A stretch of DNA of 64,000 nt, taken from assembly GCA_016192135.1 (NCBI GenBank), contig JACPUR010000024.1:42482-106481 (forward strand). The letters are read 5' to 3'. A model generated the notes under the pieces. It was given only the letters and a program-made list of their open reading frames with translations, was not told the DNA's origin and did no database searches. The position numbers and the translations under genes are program-made. Source of the stretch: Candidatus Tectomicrobia bacterium. GTDB taxonomy: Bacteria; UBA8248. The first letter of the stretch is position 1, and each line of letters starts with the position of its first letter. This document shows, one piece after another, positions 16,751 through 23,937 of this stretch.

Positions 16751-17602
16751 ATGAGCGAGAAAGAATCCCTCCCCCGCGAATCCGCGCCGGCGGCCACGCC
16801 CGGCGAGCCGGTGATCGAGGTGCGCAACCTCGAAACCTATTACGAGGAGCGGCACATCCTCAAGGACGTGAGCTTCGACATCCATAGGGGCGAAATCTTC
16901 GTCATCCTGGGAGGCAGCGGAAGCGGGAAGTCGACGCTTCTCCGGCACATCATCGGGCTGCTCAGGCCCTCGGGCGGGTCCATCAGGGTATTCGGCCAGG
17001 AGACGGTGGACATGGGCGAGGAGGAGTGGGAGAGGCTGCGCCGCCGGATGGGGGTGCTCTTCCAGGGCGGCGCCTTGTTCAATTCGATGACTGTGGGCGA
17101 CAATGTGGCGCTTCCCCTCCGGGAGTTCACGGACCTTTCCGAGGCCACCATCGGGATCCAGGTCCGGCTGAAGCTCGGGCTGGTGGACCTGGCTGGGTTC
17201 GAGAACCTGCGGCCGGACCAGCTTTCGGGCGGGATGAAGAAAAGAGCGGGGCTGGCGCGGGCCATCGCCATGGACCCGCAGGTGCTTTTCTTCGATGAGC
17301 CCTCGGCCGGGCTGGACCCCATCGCGGGGGCCGGGCTGGACGAGCTCATCCTCCGGCTCCGCTCCACGTTCGGGATGACGATCGTTGTCGTCACCCACGA
17401 GATGGAGAGCGTCAAGAAGATCGCGGACCGGGTGCTGATGCTCTTCAAGGGCGAGGCGGTGGCGGTCGGCCGGCTGGAGGAGGTCATGCGGATCGACCAT
17501 CCGCGGGTCCAGCAGTTCTTCCAGCGCCAGGCCGACGAGGAGAGGGTGGACCCCAGGCAATACCTGGAGTACCTGACGGCGGGCGGTAGAAGGGAGATTT
17601 GA
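16751..17602 (+). CDS. mlaF: MlaF-type ABC ATPase
   Basis: ATPase of 283 residues that powers the MCE lipid transporter. Walker A is GGSGSGKSTLL (about 53-63), the signature is LSGGMKKRAGLAR, Walker B is VLFFDEPSAGLDP and the switch His lies in VVTHEM. The roughly 18-residue Ala/Pro-rich extension before the core and the C-terminal tail after the switch region are unexceptional. E. coli MlaF binds the STAS protein MlaB on its helical subdomain; here a STAS gene lies two genes upstream. The ATG at 16751 is five bases after the mlaE stop. Confidence 0.94.
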   Translation: MSEKESLPRESAPAATPGEPVIEVRNLETYYEERHILKDVSFDIHRGEIFVILGGSGSGKSTLLRHIIGLLRPSGGSIRVFGQETVDMGEEEWERLRRRMGVLFQGGALFNSMTVGDNVALPLREFTDLSEATIGIQVRLKLGLVDLAGFENLRPDQLSGGMKKRAGLARAIAMDPQVLFFDEPSAGLDPIAGAGLDELILRLRSTFGMTIVVVTHEMESVKKIADRVLMLFKGEAVAVGRLEEVMRIDHPRVQQFFQRQADEERVDPRQYLEYLTAGGRREI

Positions 17603-17614
17603 GGGAGTTCAGAA

Positions 17615-18928
17615 ATGCCCAGGAACAAGTCGCACGAGGTCAAAGTCGGGATTTTTCTGTCCGCCGGGCTCGCCATCTTCGCCGTCTTCGCCATCGTCCT
17701 GACCGGCATCGCCGTCTCGGGGGGTGAAGACCTCTATCGGGTGAAGTTCCGCAATATCGCCGGCCTCGAGAACGGCAGCGTCGTGGCTCTCGGGGGCCTG
17801 AAGGTGGGGCGGGTCGATAGCGTGGGTGTCGCCAAGGACAATCCCTCGATGATGGAGGCGGTGATCCACGTGAAGAAGGGGACCCCCCTCCGCGCGGACA
17901 GCAGGGCCGAGATCACCTCGGTCGGTCTGACGGGCTCGATGTATCTTTCCCTCACCCTCGGCAGCCCGGACGCCCCCATGCTGAAGCCGGGGGCCGCGCT
18001 CCGCGGGGTCGAGGCGGCCAGCTTCCAGGAGGTGATCAACGAGGCGCGCCAGGCGGCCGAGAAGGTGAACAGCATCCTGGGCGGGCTCGGCGAGACGGCC
18101 CAGGCCATCGCCAAGGACGCGCAAGGGCTCATGAGCGACGTGCGGGGGCAGGCCTCCAAGCTGATCTCCACCACCGACCGGGTGCTCGTCCGGGCCGAGA
18201 GCATCCTGAGCGCCCGCAACGAGCAGAACATCAACCGCTTCCTCAGCGCCGTGTCGCGGGTGGCCGACAGGCTGGAGAAGAACATCGATCCGCTCGTGAC
18301 CGAGTTCAACGAGACCCTTCGCATGGCGCGAGCCTCCCTGCGCGAGGTGAACCGAACGGCCGACGCCTACGAGAAGCTGGCGGGCCAGGGCTCGACGCTG
18401 GTGGCGGAAATCCACAAGCGGATCGAGCCCCTCGACCGGCTCCTCCAGACCGAGGCTGCGGCTACGGCCGAGACCATCCGGAATGAGATACGCCAGATCG
18501 GCGAGCAGATGCGCCAGACGCTCAAGGAGGGCGGGAAGGACTTCGCGAGCGCCGTGGGCGCGGTGGACGGGGTTTCGAGGAAAGTGCAGGAGTTCTTCGA
18601 GACCAACCGCCGGGAGCTCCGGACCATCGTCGTCAACCTGAGCGAAGTGAGCGTACAGGTAAACAAGGTGCTGACCGATCTCGCCGGCGGCAAGAACGGC
18701 GACCGCCTGACCGGGGCGGCCGAAGAGCTCCGGCTGGCTCTTGGCCGCGCCCGTTCTCTGATGACGAACCTCGACGAAACCGTCGCCCGGCATCGCGAGG
18801 ACGTCGAAACCCTCATTACCGATTTGCGCGATATGGCCAGCAACCTGAGCGAGCTGAGCGTCACTTTGCGCGAGCGGCCCTCCCACTTCTTCAAGGGGCC
18901 CGCCTCTCCCCGGGAGTTCCAGGAGTGA
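17615..18928 (+). CDS. mlaD: MlaD-family MCE protein with long helical tail
   Basis: Periplasmic lipid-binding MCE protein of 437 residues. A single N-terminal membrane anchor (about 12-35) precedes one MCE domain (about 40-125), containing GLENGSVVALGGLKVGRVDS and a VGLTGSMYLSLT strand. A long alpha-helical, coiled-coil-rich region follows to the C-terminus, much longer than E. coli MlaD (about 180 residues). Long tails of this kind, as in PqiB/LetB or mycobacterial Mce proteins, can form tunnels across the periplasm. It starts 12 bp after mlaF and its stop overlaps the next start (GTGA). Confidence 0.9.
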   Translation: MPRNKSHEVKVGIFLSAGLAIFAVFAIVLTGIAVSGGEDLYRVKFRNIAGLENGSVVALGGLKVGRVDSVGVAKDNPSMMEAVIHVKKGTPLRADSRAEITSVGLTGSMYLSLTLGSPDAPMLKPGAALRGVEAASFQEVINEARQAAEKVNSILGGLGETAQAIAKDAQGLMSDVRGQASKLISTTDRVLVRAESILSARNEQNINRFLSAVSRVADRLEKNIDPLVTEFNETLRMARASLREVNRTADAYEKLAGQGSTLVAEIHKRIEPLDRLLQTEAAATAETIRNEIRQIGEQMRQTLKEGGKDFASAVGAVDGVSRKVQEFFETNRRELRTIVVNLSEVSVQVNKVLTDLAGGKNGDRLTGAAEELRLALGRARSLMTNLDETVARHREDVETLITDLRDMASNLSELSVTLRERPSHFFKGPASPREFQE

Positions 18929-19602
18929 TTGCCAATCCGAACTGCAAGCCAACCGTTTTTTCGTCGCGCCTCGGGCGCCTCATGGGAGCGACGGCCTGCC
19001 TGGCCTTTCTGGCGGCGGGCTGCGGCGTGGGGACCGCCGATATCCCGGACACTCGCTTCTTCGTGATCGATTACCGCGTGCCGCCTTCCAACCCAGGGAC
19101 GGGCCAAATGCTCCCCGTGGTCCTGGGAGTGGAAAGCTTCCGTGCCGATTCCGTCTACCGGACCGACCGAATCGTGTACCGCAAGGTGCCCTACCGGGTG
19201 GATTTCTATCCCTACGAGCGCTGGGGGGCCCGGCCGGACGAATTCGTGACGGACCGGCTCTTGGACCACCTCGCGGCTTCGGGCCGGTTCAAGGATGTGG
19301 TCAGGGCCTCGGCGGGGGCCTCGTACGATTACTTGGTGCGAGGCCGGGTGAAGCGATTCGAGGAAGTGGGATCGTCCAACGGGAAGTTCTCCGCCCTGGC
19401 CCAGCTCGATCTGTCCCTCATCGACCGGCACACGGGGAAGGTGATCTTTCAGCAGCAGTTCACCCAGTCGACCGAGGCCGGCTCGAAGCCGCCCCAGGGC
19501 TTCGTGGAGGCCATGGCGGAGAATCTGAAGACCCTCTTGGCCGGGGCCACCAAGGAGATCATCGAGGCCGCCAGCCGCCATCAAGGGGCCGCGCGGCCTT
19601 GA
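18925..19602 (+). CDS. ABC-transport auxiliary lipoprotein (PqiC/DUF330-like)
   Basis: Lipoprotein of about 225 residues in the ABC_trans_aux family. The signal sequence ends in the lipobox LAAGC, and the mature protein begins with the strand DTRFFVIDY typical of the family. It would sit in the outer membrane as the partner of an MCE transporter, as PqiC does for PqiAB. The GTG at 18925 overlaps the mlaD stop; an internal ATG near 18982 (MGATACL) would still leave a workable signal peptide and may be the true start. Last gene of the operon. Confidence 0.82.
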   Translation: MIANPNCKPTVFSSRLGRLMGATACLAFLAAGCGVGTADIPDTRFFVIDYRVPPSNPGTGQMLPVVLGVESFRADSVYRTDRIVYRKVPYRVDFYPYERWGARPDEFVTDRLLDHLAASGRFKDVVRASAGASYDYLVRGRVKRFEEVGSSNGKFSALAQLDLSLIDRHTGKVIFQQQFTQSTEAGSKPPQGFVEAMAENLKTLLAGATKEIIEAASRHQGAARP

Positions 19603-19627
19603 CAGGCCGCCCGGGGCGCCGTAAGAA
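19599..19627 (+). promoter_or_regulatory. Promoter for the cytochrome bc operon
   Basis: TTGACA at 19599-19604, 17-bp spacer, TAAGAA at 19622-19627, overlapping the end of the lipoprotein gene. The rest of the 200-bp gap to the Rieske gene shows nothing else recognisable. Confidence 0.55.
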
Positions 19628-19802
19628 AAAGGCACAAGGGGCCGATGCCGACTCGAACCATTTCCTGTTTGCTTGCCGCCCGCGACGCCGGGGAGGAAGG
19701 CCGCGCCAGACCGAAGCAAGCGACCGTCCGGTTCAACGGCGGTCGCCGGCGGGCCGGGTGAAGGCTACTCTTTTATCCGGAATGTGACTTCTTGAGGCGA
19801 GG

Positions 19803-20360
19803 ATGAGTCCCACGAGGTTGAAAGCTCCCAGCGTCAAGCTTCCCGCGGAATACGAGGCCGAGTCCCAGCAGAAGCCGCGGGGGATGGACCGACGGCGCTT
19901 CCTGAACTACACCGGCTGGCTCGGGATATTGGGCAGCTTGGCGGTCGGGCTGCTGGGCTTCCTGCGGTTCCTCTTTCCGCGGGTGCTCTTCGAGCCGCCC
20001 GCCCAGTTCAAGGCGGGCCTTCCCTCCGAATACGCCGTGGGGGCCGTGGACACGCGCTTCCTGAACTCGCAGCGGGTGTGGATCGTGCGCGAGGAGCAGG
20101 GCTTCTACGCGCTCTCCGCCGTCTGCACCCATCTGGGGTGCACCCCCGCCTGGCTGGCCACCGAGAACAAGTTCAAGTGCCCCTGCCACGGGAGCGGCTT
20201 CCGGCGCAGCGGGGTGAACTTCGAGGGCCCGGCGCCCCGGCCGCTCGAGAGGGTGAAGATCTCGCTGGGGGAGGACGGCCAGCTCTTGATCGACAAGGGC
20301 AAGATTTTCCGCCAGGAGAAGGGGGAGTGGACGAGCCCGGACGCATTCCTCATCGCCTAA
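19803..20360 (+). CDS. Rieske [2Fe-2S] subunit of a cytochrome bc complex
   Basis: Membrane-anchored Rieske protein of 185 residues. A basic MDRRRFLNY segment and one membrane helix (about 35-60) are followed by the cluster-binding boxes CTHLGC and CPCHGSGF, which hold two Cys and two His ligands plus the disulfide Cys pair. It passes electrons from quinol to a c-type cytochrome. It is the first gene of an operon with split cytochrome b at 20419 and 21236, an arrangement resembling b6f/bc hybrids. The twin-arginine-like start suggests folded export, as for other Rieske proteins. Confidence 0.93.
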   Translation: MSPTRLKAPSVKLPAEYEAESQQKPRGMDRRRFLNYTGWLGILGSLAVGLLGFLRFLFPRVLFEPPAQFKAGLPSEYAVGAVDTRFLNSQRVWIVREEQGFYALSAVCTHLGCTPAWLATENKFKCPCHGSGFRRSGVNFEGPAPRPLERVKISLGEDGQLLIDKGKIFRQEKGEWTSPDAFLIA

Positions 20361-20418
20361 TACCGCTTCGGACTGACGACTTAACGCGGGGGCCCTCCCC
20401 GGACGACGGAGGACAGGG

Positions 20419-21207
20419 ATGCCGAGCCTGAAGGAGCGCTTCAACCTGGAGCAGATGAAGCGCAATATCTTGGACTCGCAAGTGTGGCGCTCCATGTTCC
20501 GCCACGGGTACGAGGACACCCCGCGCAACCGGGTCCTCATGGTGGTGGATAACCTCTGGCTCCACCTCCACCCGACGAAGATCCGCCGCCACGCCATCCG
20601 CATCCGCTTCACCTGGTGCATGGGCGGCATCACCTTCCTGCTGTTCCTCTACCTGGTGGTGACGGGCGTCGTCCTCATGTTCTATTACCGGCCGGTGGGG
20701 GAGTACGCCTACGCCGACATGAAGTACCTCGAGTTCGACGCCCCCTTCGGCATGTTCATGCGGAACATGCACCGGTGGGCGGCCCACGCCATGGTCATCA
20801 CGGTCTGGCTGCACATGCTCCGGGTGTTCATGACGGGCTCCTACAAGCCCCCCCGGGAGTTCAACTGGGTGGTCGGCGTGATGCTGCTGACGCTGACCCT
20901 CCTGCTGAGCTTCACGGGCTACCTTCTGCCGTGGGACCAGCTCTCCATCTGGGCCGTCACCGTGGGGACCAACATGGCGCGCGCTACGCCCCTGCTCGGG
21001 CATGAGGGCCCCTTCGCCGATGTCGTCGGCGTGACCCCCCGCTTCGACGCGCGCTCCGCCCTGCTGGGCGGCACCATCGTCGGTCCGCCGACGCTGCTGC
21101 GGTTCTACGTGCTGCACTGCATCGTGATCCCTTTGATCGCCTCCATCCTGATGATGGTGCATTTCTGGCGCATCCGGAAGGACGGCGGGATCTCCGGCCC
21201 GCTATAG
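20419..21207 (+). CDS. Cytochrome b, N-terminal half (b6-like)
   Basis: Haem-bearing half of cytochrome b, 262 residues, with four membrane helices. Helices B and D carry the haem-ligand histidine pairs (HRWAAHAMV with HMLRVFM, and LHCIVIPL). [10 protein letters not shown] is the conserved quinol-site loop before the third helix. It is split from the C-terminal half (next gene, 28 bp downstream), as in cytochrome b6f and several bacterial bc complexes. The N-terminal 60-residue extension ahead of the first helix is longer than in b6. Inner membrane, quinol oxidation. Confidence 0.93.
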   Translation: MPSLKERFNLEQMKRNILDSQVWRSMFRHGYEDTPRNRVLMVVDNLWLHLHPTKIRRHAIRIRFTWCMGGITFLLFLYLVVTGVVLMFYYRPVGEYAYADMKYLEFDAPFGMFMRNMHRWAAHAMVITVWLHMLRVFMTGSYKPPREFNWVVGVMLLTLTLLLSFTGYLLPWDQLSIWAVTVGTNMARATPLLGHEGPFADVVGVTPRFDARSALLGGTIVGPPTLLRFYVLHCIVIPLIASILMMVHFWRIRKDGGISGPL

Positions 21208-21235
21208 GTCCGAAGCCGCTCGGGAGGCTGAAGAA

Positions 21236-22015
21236 GTGGCGAGAGAAGACAAGATCGTCGGGACCTCCGAGGACCTTCCCCGCACGAGCTGGGAGCGGGT
21301 GAACGACAAGGTCCATGTCTGGCCCTACCTGACGCGCCTGGAGTTCATGTGCGCGATCATCGTGACCATCCTCCTCACGGCGTGGTCCATCCTGGTGGAC
21401 GCCCCGCTGGAGGAGCCCGCCAACCCCTCGGTGACGCCGAACCCCTCGAAGGCGCCCTGGTACTTCCTGGGCCTCCAGGAGATGCTGGTCTACTTCGACC
21501 CCTGGGTCGCGGGCGTGGTGCTGCCGACGCTCATCATTGTGGGCCTGATGGCCATCCCCTTCATCGACGTGAATCCCAAGGGAAACGGCTACTACACCTT
21601 CGGGGAGCGGCGCTTCGCCATCCTGACCTACCTGTTCGGCTTCCTGGTCCTGTGGGTCTGGCTGGTCGTCCAGGGCACCTTCCTGCGGGGCCCGGGCTGG
21701 AACTTCTTCATGCCCTGGGAGGAGTGGGACCCGCACAAGGTGGTGGCCCTGACCAACGTGGACCTGCCCTACCTCCTGGGCTTCCGCAGCTATTGGGGGC
21801 AGGCGGCCGTGGGGGCGGCGCTGATCGCGGCCTGGTACATGACCATCCCGGCCTGGTACGTCTGGCGACGCCGCTCGCTCCGGAACTTGGGCTTCGTCCG
21901 CTACGCCATCAAGAGCTTCCTCTTCGTGACGATGATGGGCCTCGTGGCCAAGATGGCGCTGCGGATCGGCCTCAACGTGAAGTACATCCTTGTCACGCCC
22001 TGGTTCAACATCTAG
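21236..22015 (+). CDS. Cytochrome b, C-terminal half (subunit-IV-like)
   Basis: C-terminal part of split cytochrome b, 259 residues. NPSKAPWYFLGLQEML contains the PxxW/PEWY-like quinol-site region, here as APWY rather than PEWY. Hydrophobic helices follow, with two or three more near the C-terminus than in plant subunit IV. GTG start at 21236 after GGGAGG. It completes the quinol-oxidising core with the two preceding genes. No cytochrome c1 is encoded here; the eight-haem cytochrome at 28358 could be the electron acceptor, but that is a guess. Confidence 0.9.
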   Translation: MAREDKIVGTSEDLPRTSWERVNDKVHVWPYLTRLEFMCAIIVTILLTAWSILVDAPLEEPANPSVTPNPSKAPWYFLGLQEMLVYFDPWVAGVVLPTLIIVGLMAIPFIDVNPKGNGYYTFGERRFAILTYLFGFLVLWVWLVVQGTFLRGPGWNFFMPWEEWDPHKVVALTNVDLPYLLGFRSYWGQAAVGAALIAAWYMTIPAWYVWRRRSLRNLGFVRYAIKSFLFVTMMGLVAKMALRIGLNVKYILVTPWFNI

Positions 22016-22033
22016 GGGCTCCGAGGGGACGGC

Positions 22034-22144
22034 ATGACGCAGGAAGGGCGGCAGCGGAAGCACCTGTGGTGGGACGCATGCGGCCTGCGCCTCGCGGCGG
22101 TCATGCTGGCGGGCGGCATGGCCGCCTACCTTTGGTGGGCCTGA
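22034..22144 (+). CDS. 36-residue membrane miniprotein after cytochrome b
   Basis: A tiny open frame begins 18 bp after the cytochrome b stop, has GAGGGGACGGC as ribosome site, and ends just before a strong terminator. The product has a basic N-terminus, then one hydrophobic helix with Ala/Gly/Met and a Trp-Trp end. Size and position resemble the small single-helix subunits of bc and b6f complexes. I do not recognise a family; a role as an accessory subunit is inference from position. Confidence 0.5.
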   Translation: MTQEGRQRKHLWWDACGLRLAAVMLAGGMAAYLWWA

Positions 22145-22187
22145 GAGGCCTATCCGCCGGCCGGCCGCGAAGCCGATCAAACCAAAG

Positions 22188-22218
22188 CCGCCTCCCTCGC
22201 GGGAGGCGGTTTTTTTTT
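22188..22218 (+). terminator. Rho-independent terminator of the bc operon
   Basis: Perfect 9-bp stem CCGCCTCCC/GGGAGGCGG with a TCGC loop, followed by nine T residues. It closes the operon of Rieske, cytochrome b halves and miniprotein, and separates it from the minus-strand genes that follow. Confidence 0.93.
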
Positions 22219-22249
22219 CAAAAAAATTTCCGCGAACGGGAGGGGCGGC

Positions 22250-22759
22250 TTACGCGGCGGGCCAGAGGATGCCGTTTTCCTTGAGGATTTCGCGCAGCCG
22301 CGAGACGTTGATGAGTTCCATGGGGGCTCCCTCGGCGTACTTCTGGACCTCCTCGGTGAAGTAGCCCGTGGTGATGAGGATGCCCTTGAGCGCCCGCTCG
22401 GCCCGGACCGTGTCCGAGAGGCCGATGACCCGGATGGAGGAGACGAAATCCCCCTCCGGGACCAGGATTCCGTGCACGATGTACTCGCCCCCGATGACGG
22501 GGGCGGGGTTGTTCGCCAGGATGTCGATCTCCTCGTCGTTCACCCAGCGGACCTCGACGATCCGCAGGCCCAGGCTCTCGACGAGCTCCCGGAGCATGCT
22601 CTCGAAGGCGCGCCCCGGCATCCGGCGCAGGACCTGGATCTCCTCGTCGCCCCGCGCCCGCTCGGCGTCGGCCTCGAGAGCGACGTTGGAGGTGGTGCGC
22701 CGGACGAAGATGATGAGGACGAAGCCCAGGATGAGGGCGAAAGCGATCAGCTCGAGCAT
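22250..22759 (-). CDS. Membrane-anchored Mrr-like endonuclease-fold protein
   Basis: A 169-residue protein with one N-terminal membrane helix (residues 2-20). The C-terminal domain resembles the restriction-endonuclease-like Mrr_cat fold: FESMLRELVESLGL, EEIDILANNP and the strand ALKGILITTGYFTEE. In Mrr-type proteins the Asp and a Q/ExK pair form the active site. I see the acidic DILA segment, but the ExK position is not clear, so the nuclease may be inactive. It ends convergently against the bc terminator and is followed upstream by a small membrane protein. Role unknown. Confidence 0.6.
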   Translation of the reverse strand: MLELIAFALILGFVLIIFVRRTTSNVALEADAERARGDEEIQVLRRMPGRAFESMLRELVESLGLRIVEVRWVNDEEIDILANNPAPVIGGEYIVHGILVPEGDFVSSIRVIGLSDTVRAERALKGILITTGYFTEEVQKYAEGAPMELINVSRLREILKENGILWPAA

Positions 22760-22839
22760 GATGCTCCCCGGGTGGAGAGGGAGGTGGGCGGCGCCCGTCG
22801 GCCCCGGCGCCCTGGACAGGCGGCCCGGCCGGCGCCCGC

Positions 22840-23007
22840 TCAGCGGATCATGTCGTCGTAGACGGCGTCCTTCTTGCCCTGCTTGATCAAGCGGTCGTGA
22901 CGGATGCCCTGGGAAATGGCCCACCAGACGCAGAATCCCACGAGGGGGATCATGATGGCGATGGGGATGTTGTCGGACTTGGTCAGAATCTCGAGAAAAT
23001 GCTCCAT
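22840..23007 (-). CDS. Small single-helix membrane protein (55 residues)
   Basis: A short protein starting MEHFLEILTKSDNIPI, then one hydrophobic helix (VGFCVWWAIS) and a charged tail (RHDRLIKQGKKDAVYDDM). The ATG at 23007 has GAGGAGCG directly upstream. Similar short proteins with a TKxDNxPI start occur, as far as I recall, near respiratory bc and c-type cytochrome genes in related lineages. I infer an accessory role in the respiratory chain. It is co-directional with the Mrr-like gene, 80 bp downstream. Confidence 0.6.
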   Translation of the reverse strand: MEHFLEILTKSDNIPIAIMIPLVGFCVWWAISQGIRHDRLIKQGKKDAVYDDMIR

Positions 23008-23107
23008 GCGCTCCTCATTCAAAGAAAGGGTTCCCGGGGCCGTGCAGGACCGGGAGCCATTCTGGGCCAAAACGGCGGCCCGGGCAACCCGTCCGGATAT
23101 GCCCGTC

Positions 23108-23136
23108 TTGACAAAAAAGAGTCAACCCAATATGAA
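23108..23136 (+). promoter_or_regulatory. Promoter for the ferredoxin gene
   Basis: TTGACA at 23108-23113, 17-bp spacer, TATGAA at 23131-23136. TTGAC at 23108 and GTCAA at 23121-23125 form an inverted repeat inside the promoter that could be an operator. It lies 73 bp before the ferredoxin start. Confidence 0.65.
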
Positions 23137-23208
23137 ATAGAGGAACGGAAAACCGAGGGGCGGCCGCCGCCGGGGCCGCCCGTCACGCGGGATGCTGCGA
23201 GGCCTTTC

Positions 23209-23688
23209 ATGCCCCATTTCATCTTCGATGCCTGTATCGGCTGCGGCGTCTGCGAGCCCGTGTGCCCGACGGACGCCATCTCCGGCGTTCTCCGCGACAT
23301 CTACAAGATCGAACCCGGCCTGTGCATCGATTGCGGGGTGTGCGGCAAGTATTGCCCGGCTTTCGCCATCCAGGACAACGAAGGCAGCGTCATCCAGAAC
23401 ATCAAGCACAAGGAGATGCCGAAGGCCCACGTCCTGGAGGAGAACTGCACCGGCTGCATCTGGTGCGTGGACGTGTGCCCCTTCGACTGCATCCGCATGG
23501 CCCCTTCGGCCGTCGAGCGCGACCATTCCATGGTGGCGGTGGTGGACCAGAGCACCTGCGTGGGCTGCCGGCTGTGCGAGGAGATCTGCAACAAGGGGGC
23601 CATCGTCGTCCCCCGGCACGAGGACGAGGCCGAGTACATGACGCCGGCCATGCACGCGTTCGTCCAGGCCCCCCTGCGGGCCTACTGA
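23209..23688 (+). CDS. Ferredoxin-like protein with four [4Fe-4S] motifs
   Basis: A 159-residue iron-sulfur protein with four CxxCxxCxxxC motifs: CIGCGVCEPVC, CIDCGVCGKYC, CTGCIWCVDVC and CVGCRLCEEIC. Two ferredoxin repeats therefore appear to be fused. It could carry electrons in the cytoplasm or be the Fe-S subunit of a larger oxidoreductase, but no catalytic partner is adjacent. The ATG at 23209 gives MPHFIFD, the usual ferredoxin start. It stands alone with its own promoter, between the respiratory genes and relA/spoT. Confidence 0.88.
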   Translation: MPHFIFDACIGCGVCEPVCPTDAISGVLRDIYKIEPGLCIDCGVCGKYCPAFAIQDNEGSVIQNIKHKEMPKAHVLEENCTGCIWCVDVCPFDCIRMAPSAVERDHSMVAVVDQSTCVGCRLCEEICNKGAIVVPRHEDEAEYMTPAMHAFVQAPLRAY

Positions 23689-23773
23689 GACGGCCCCCGC
23701 CCCGGCGCACGCCTGACCCCTCCCCGGCCCGGGGAGGATTTTCTCTACAAATCAAAGGCTTGCGCCAAGTTCC

Positions 23774-23802
23774 TTGACGGCCTTTCCCCCCTCGGATAGC
23801 GT
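23774..23802 (+). promoter_or_regulatory. Promoter for relA/spoT
   Basis: TTGACG at 23774-23779, 17-bp spacer, TAGCGT at 23797-23802. It lies 136 bp before the chosen start of the (p)ppGpp gene, leaving a leader with no clear structure. Confidence 0.5.
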
Positions 23803-23937
23803 TTGGGGATCAGGGGACTTTTCCCCTCTGGCCTATCCGGGGGAAGGGCGCCGTTCCGGCAGGATTCCGGCCCGCGATGCCCATCCCGCCGGCGGCGCTC
23901 CCGAAGCCGCTCCAGGCCAGCCATTGAGGGCTTTCGG

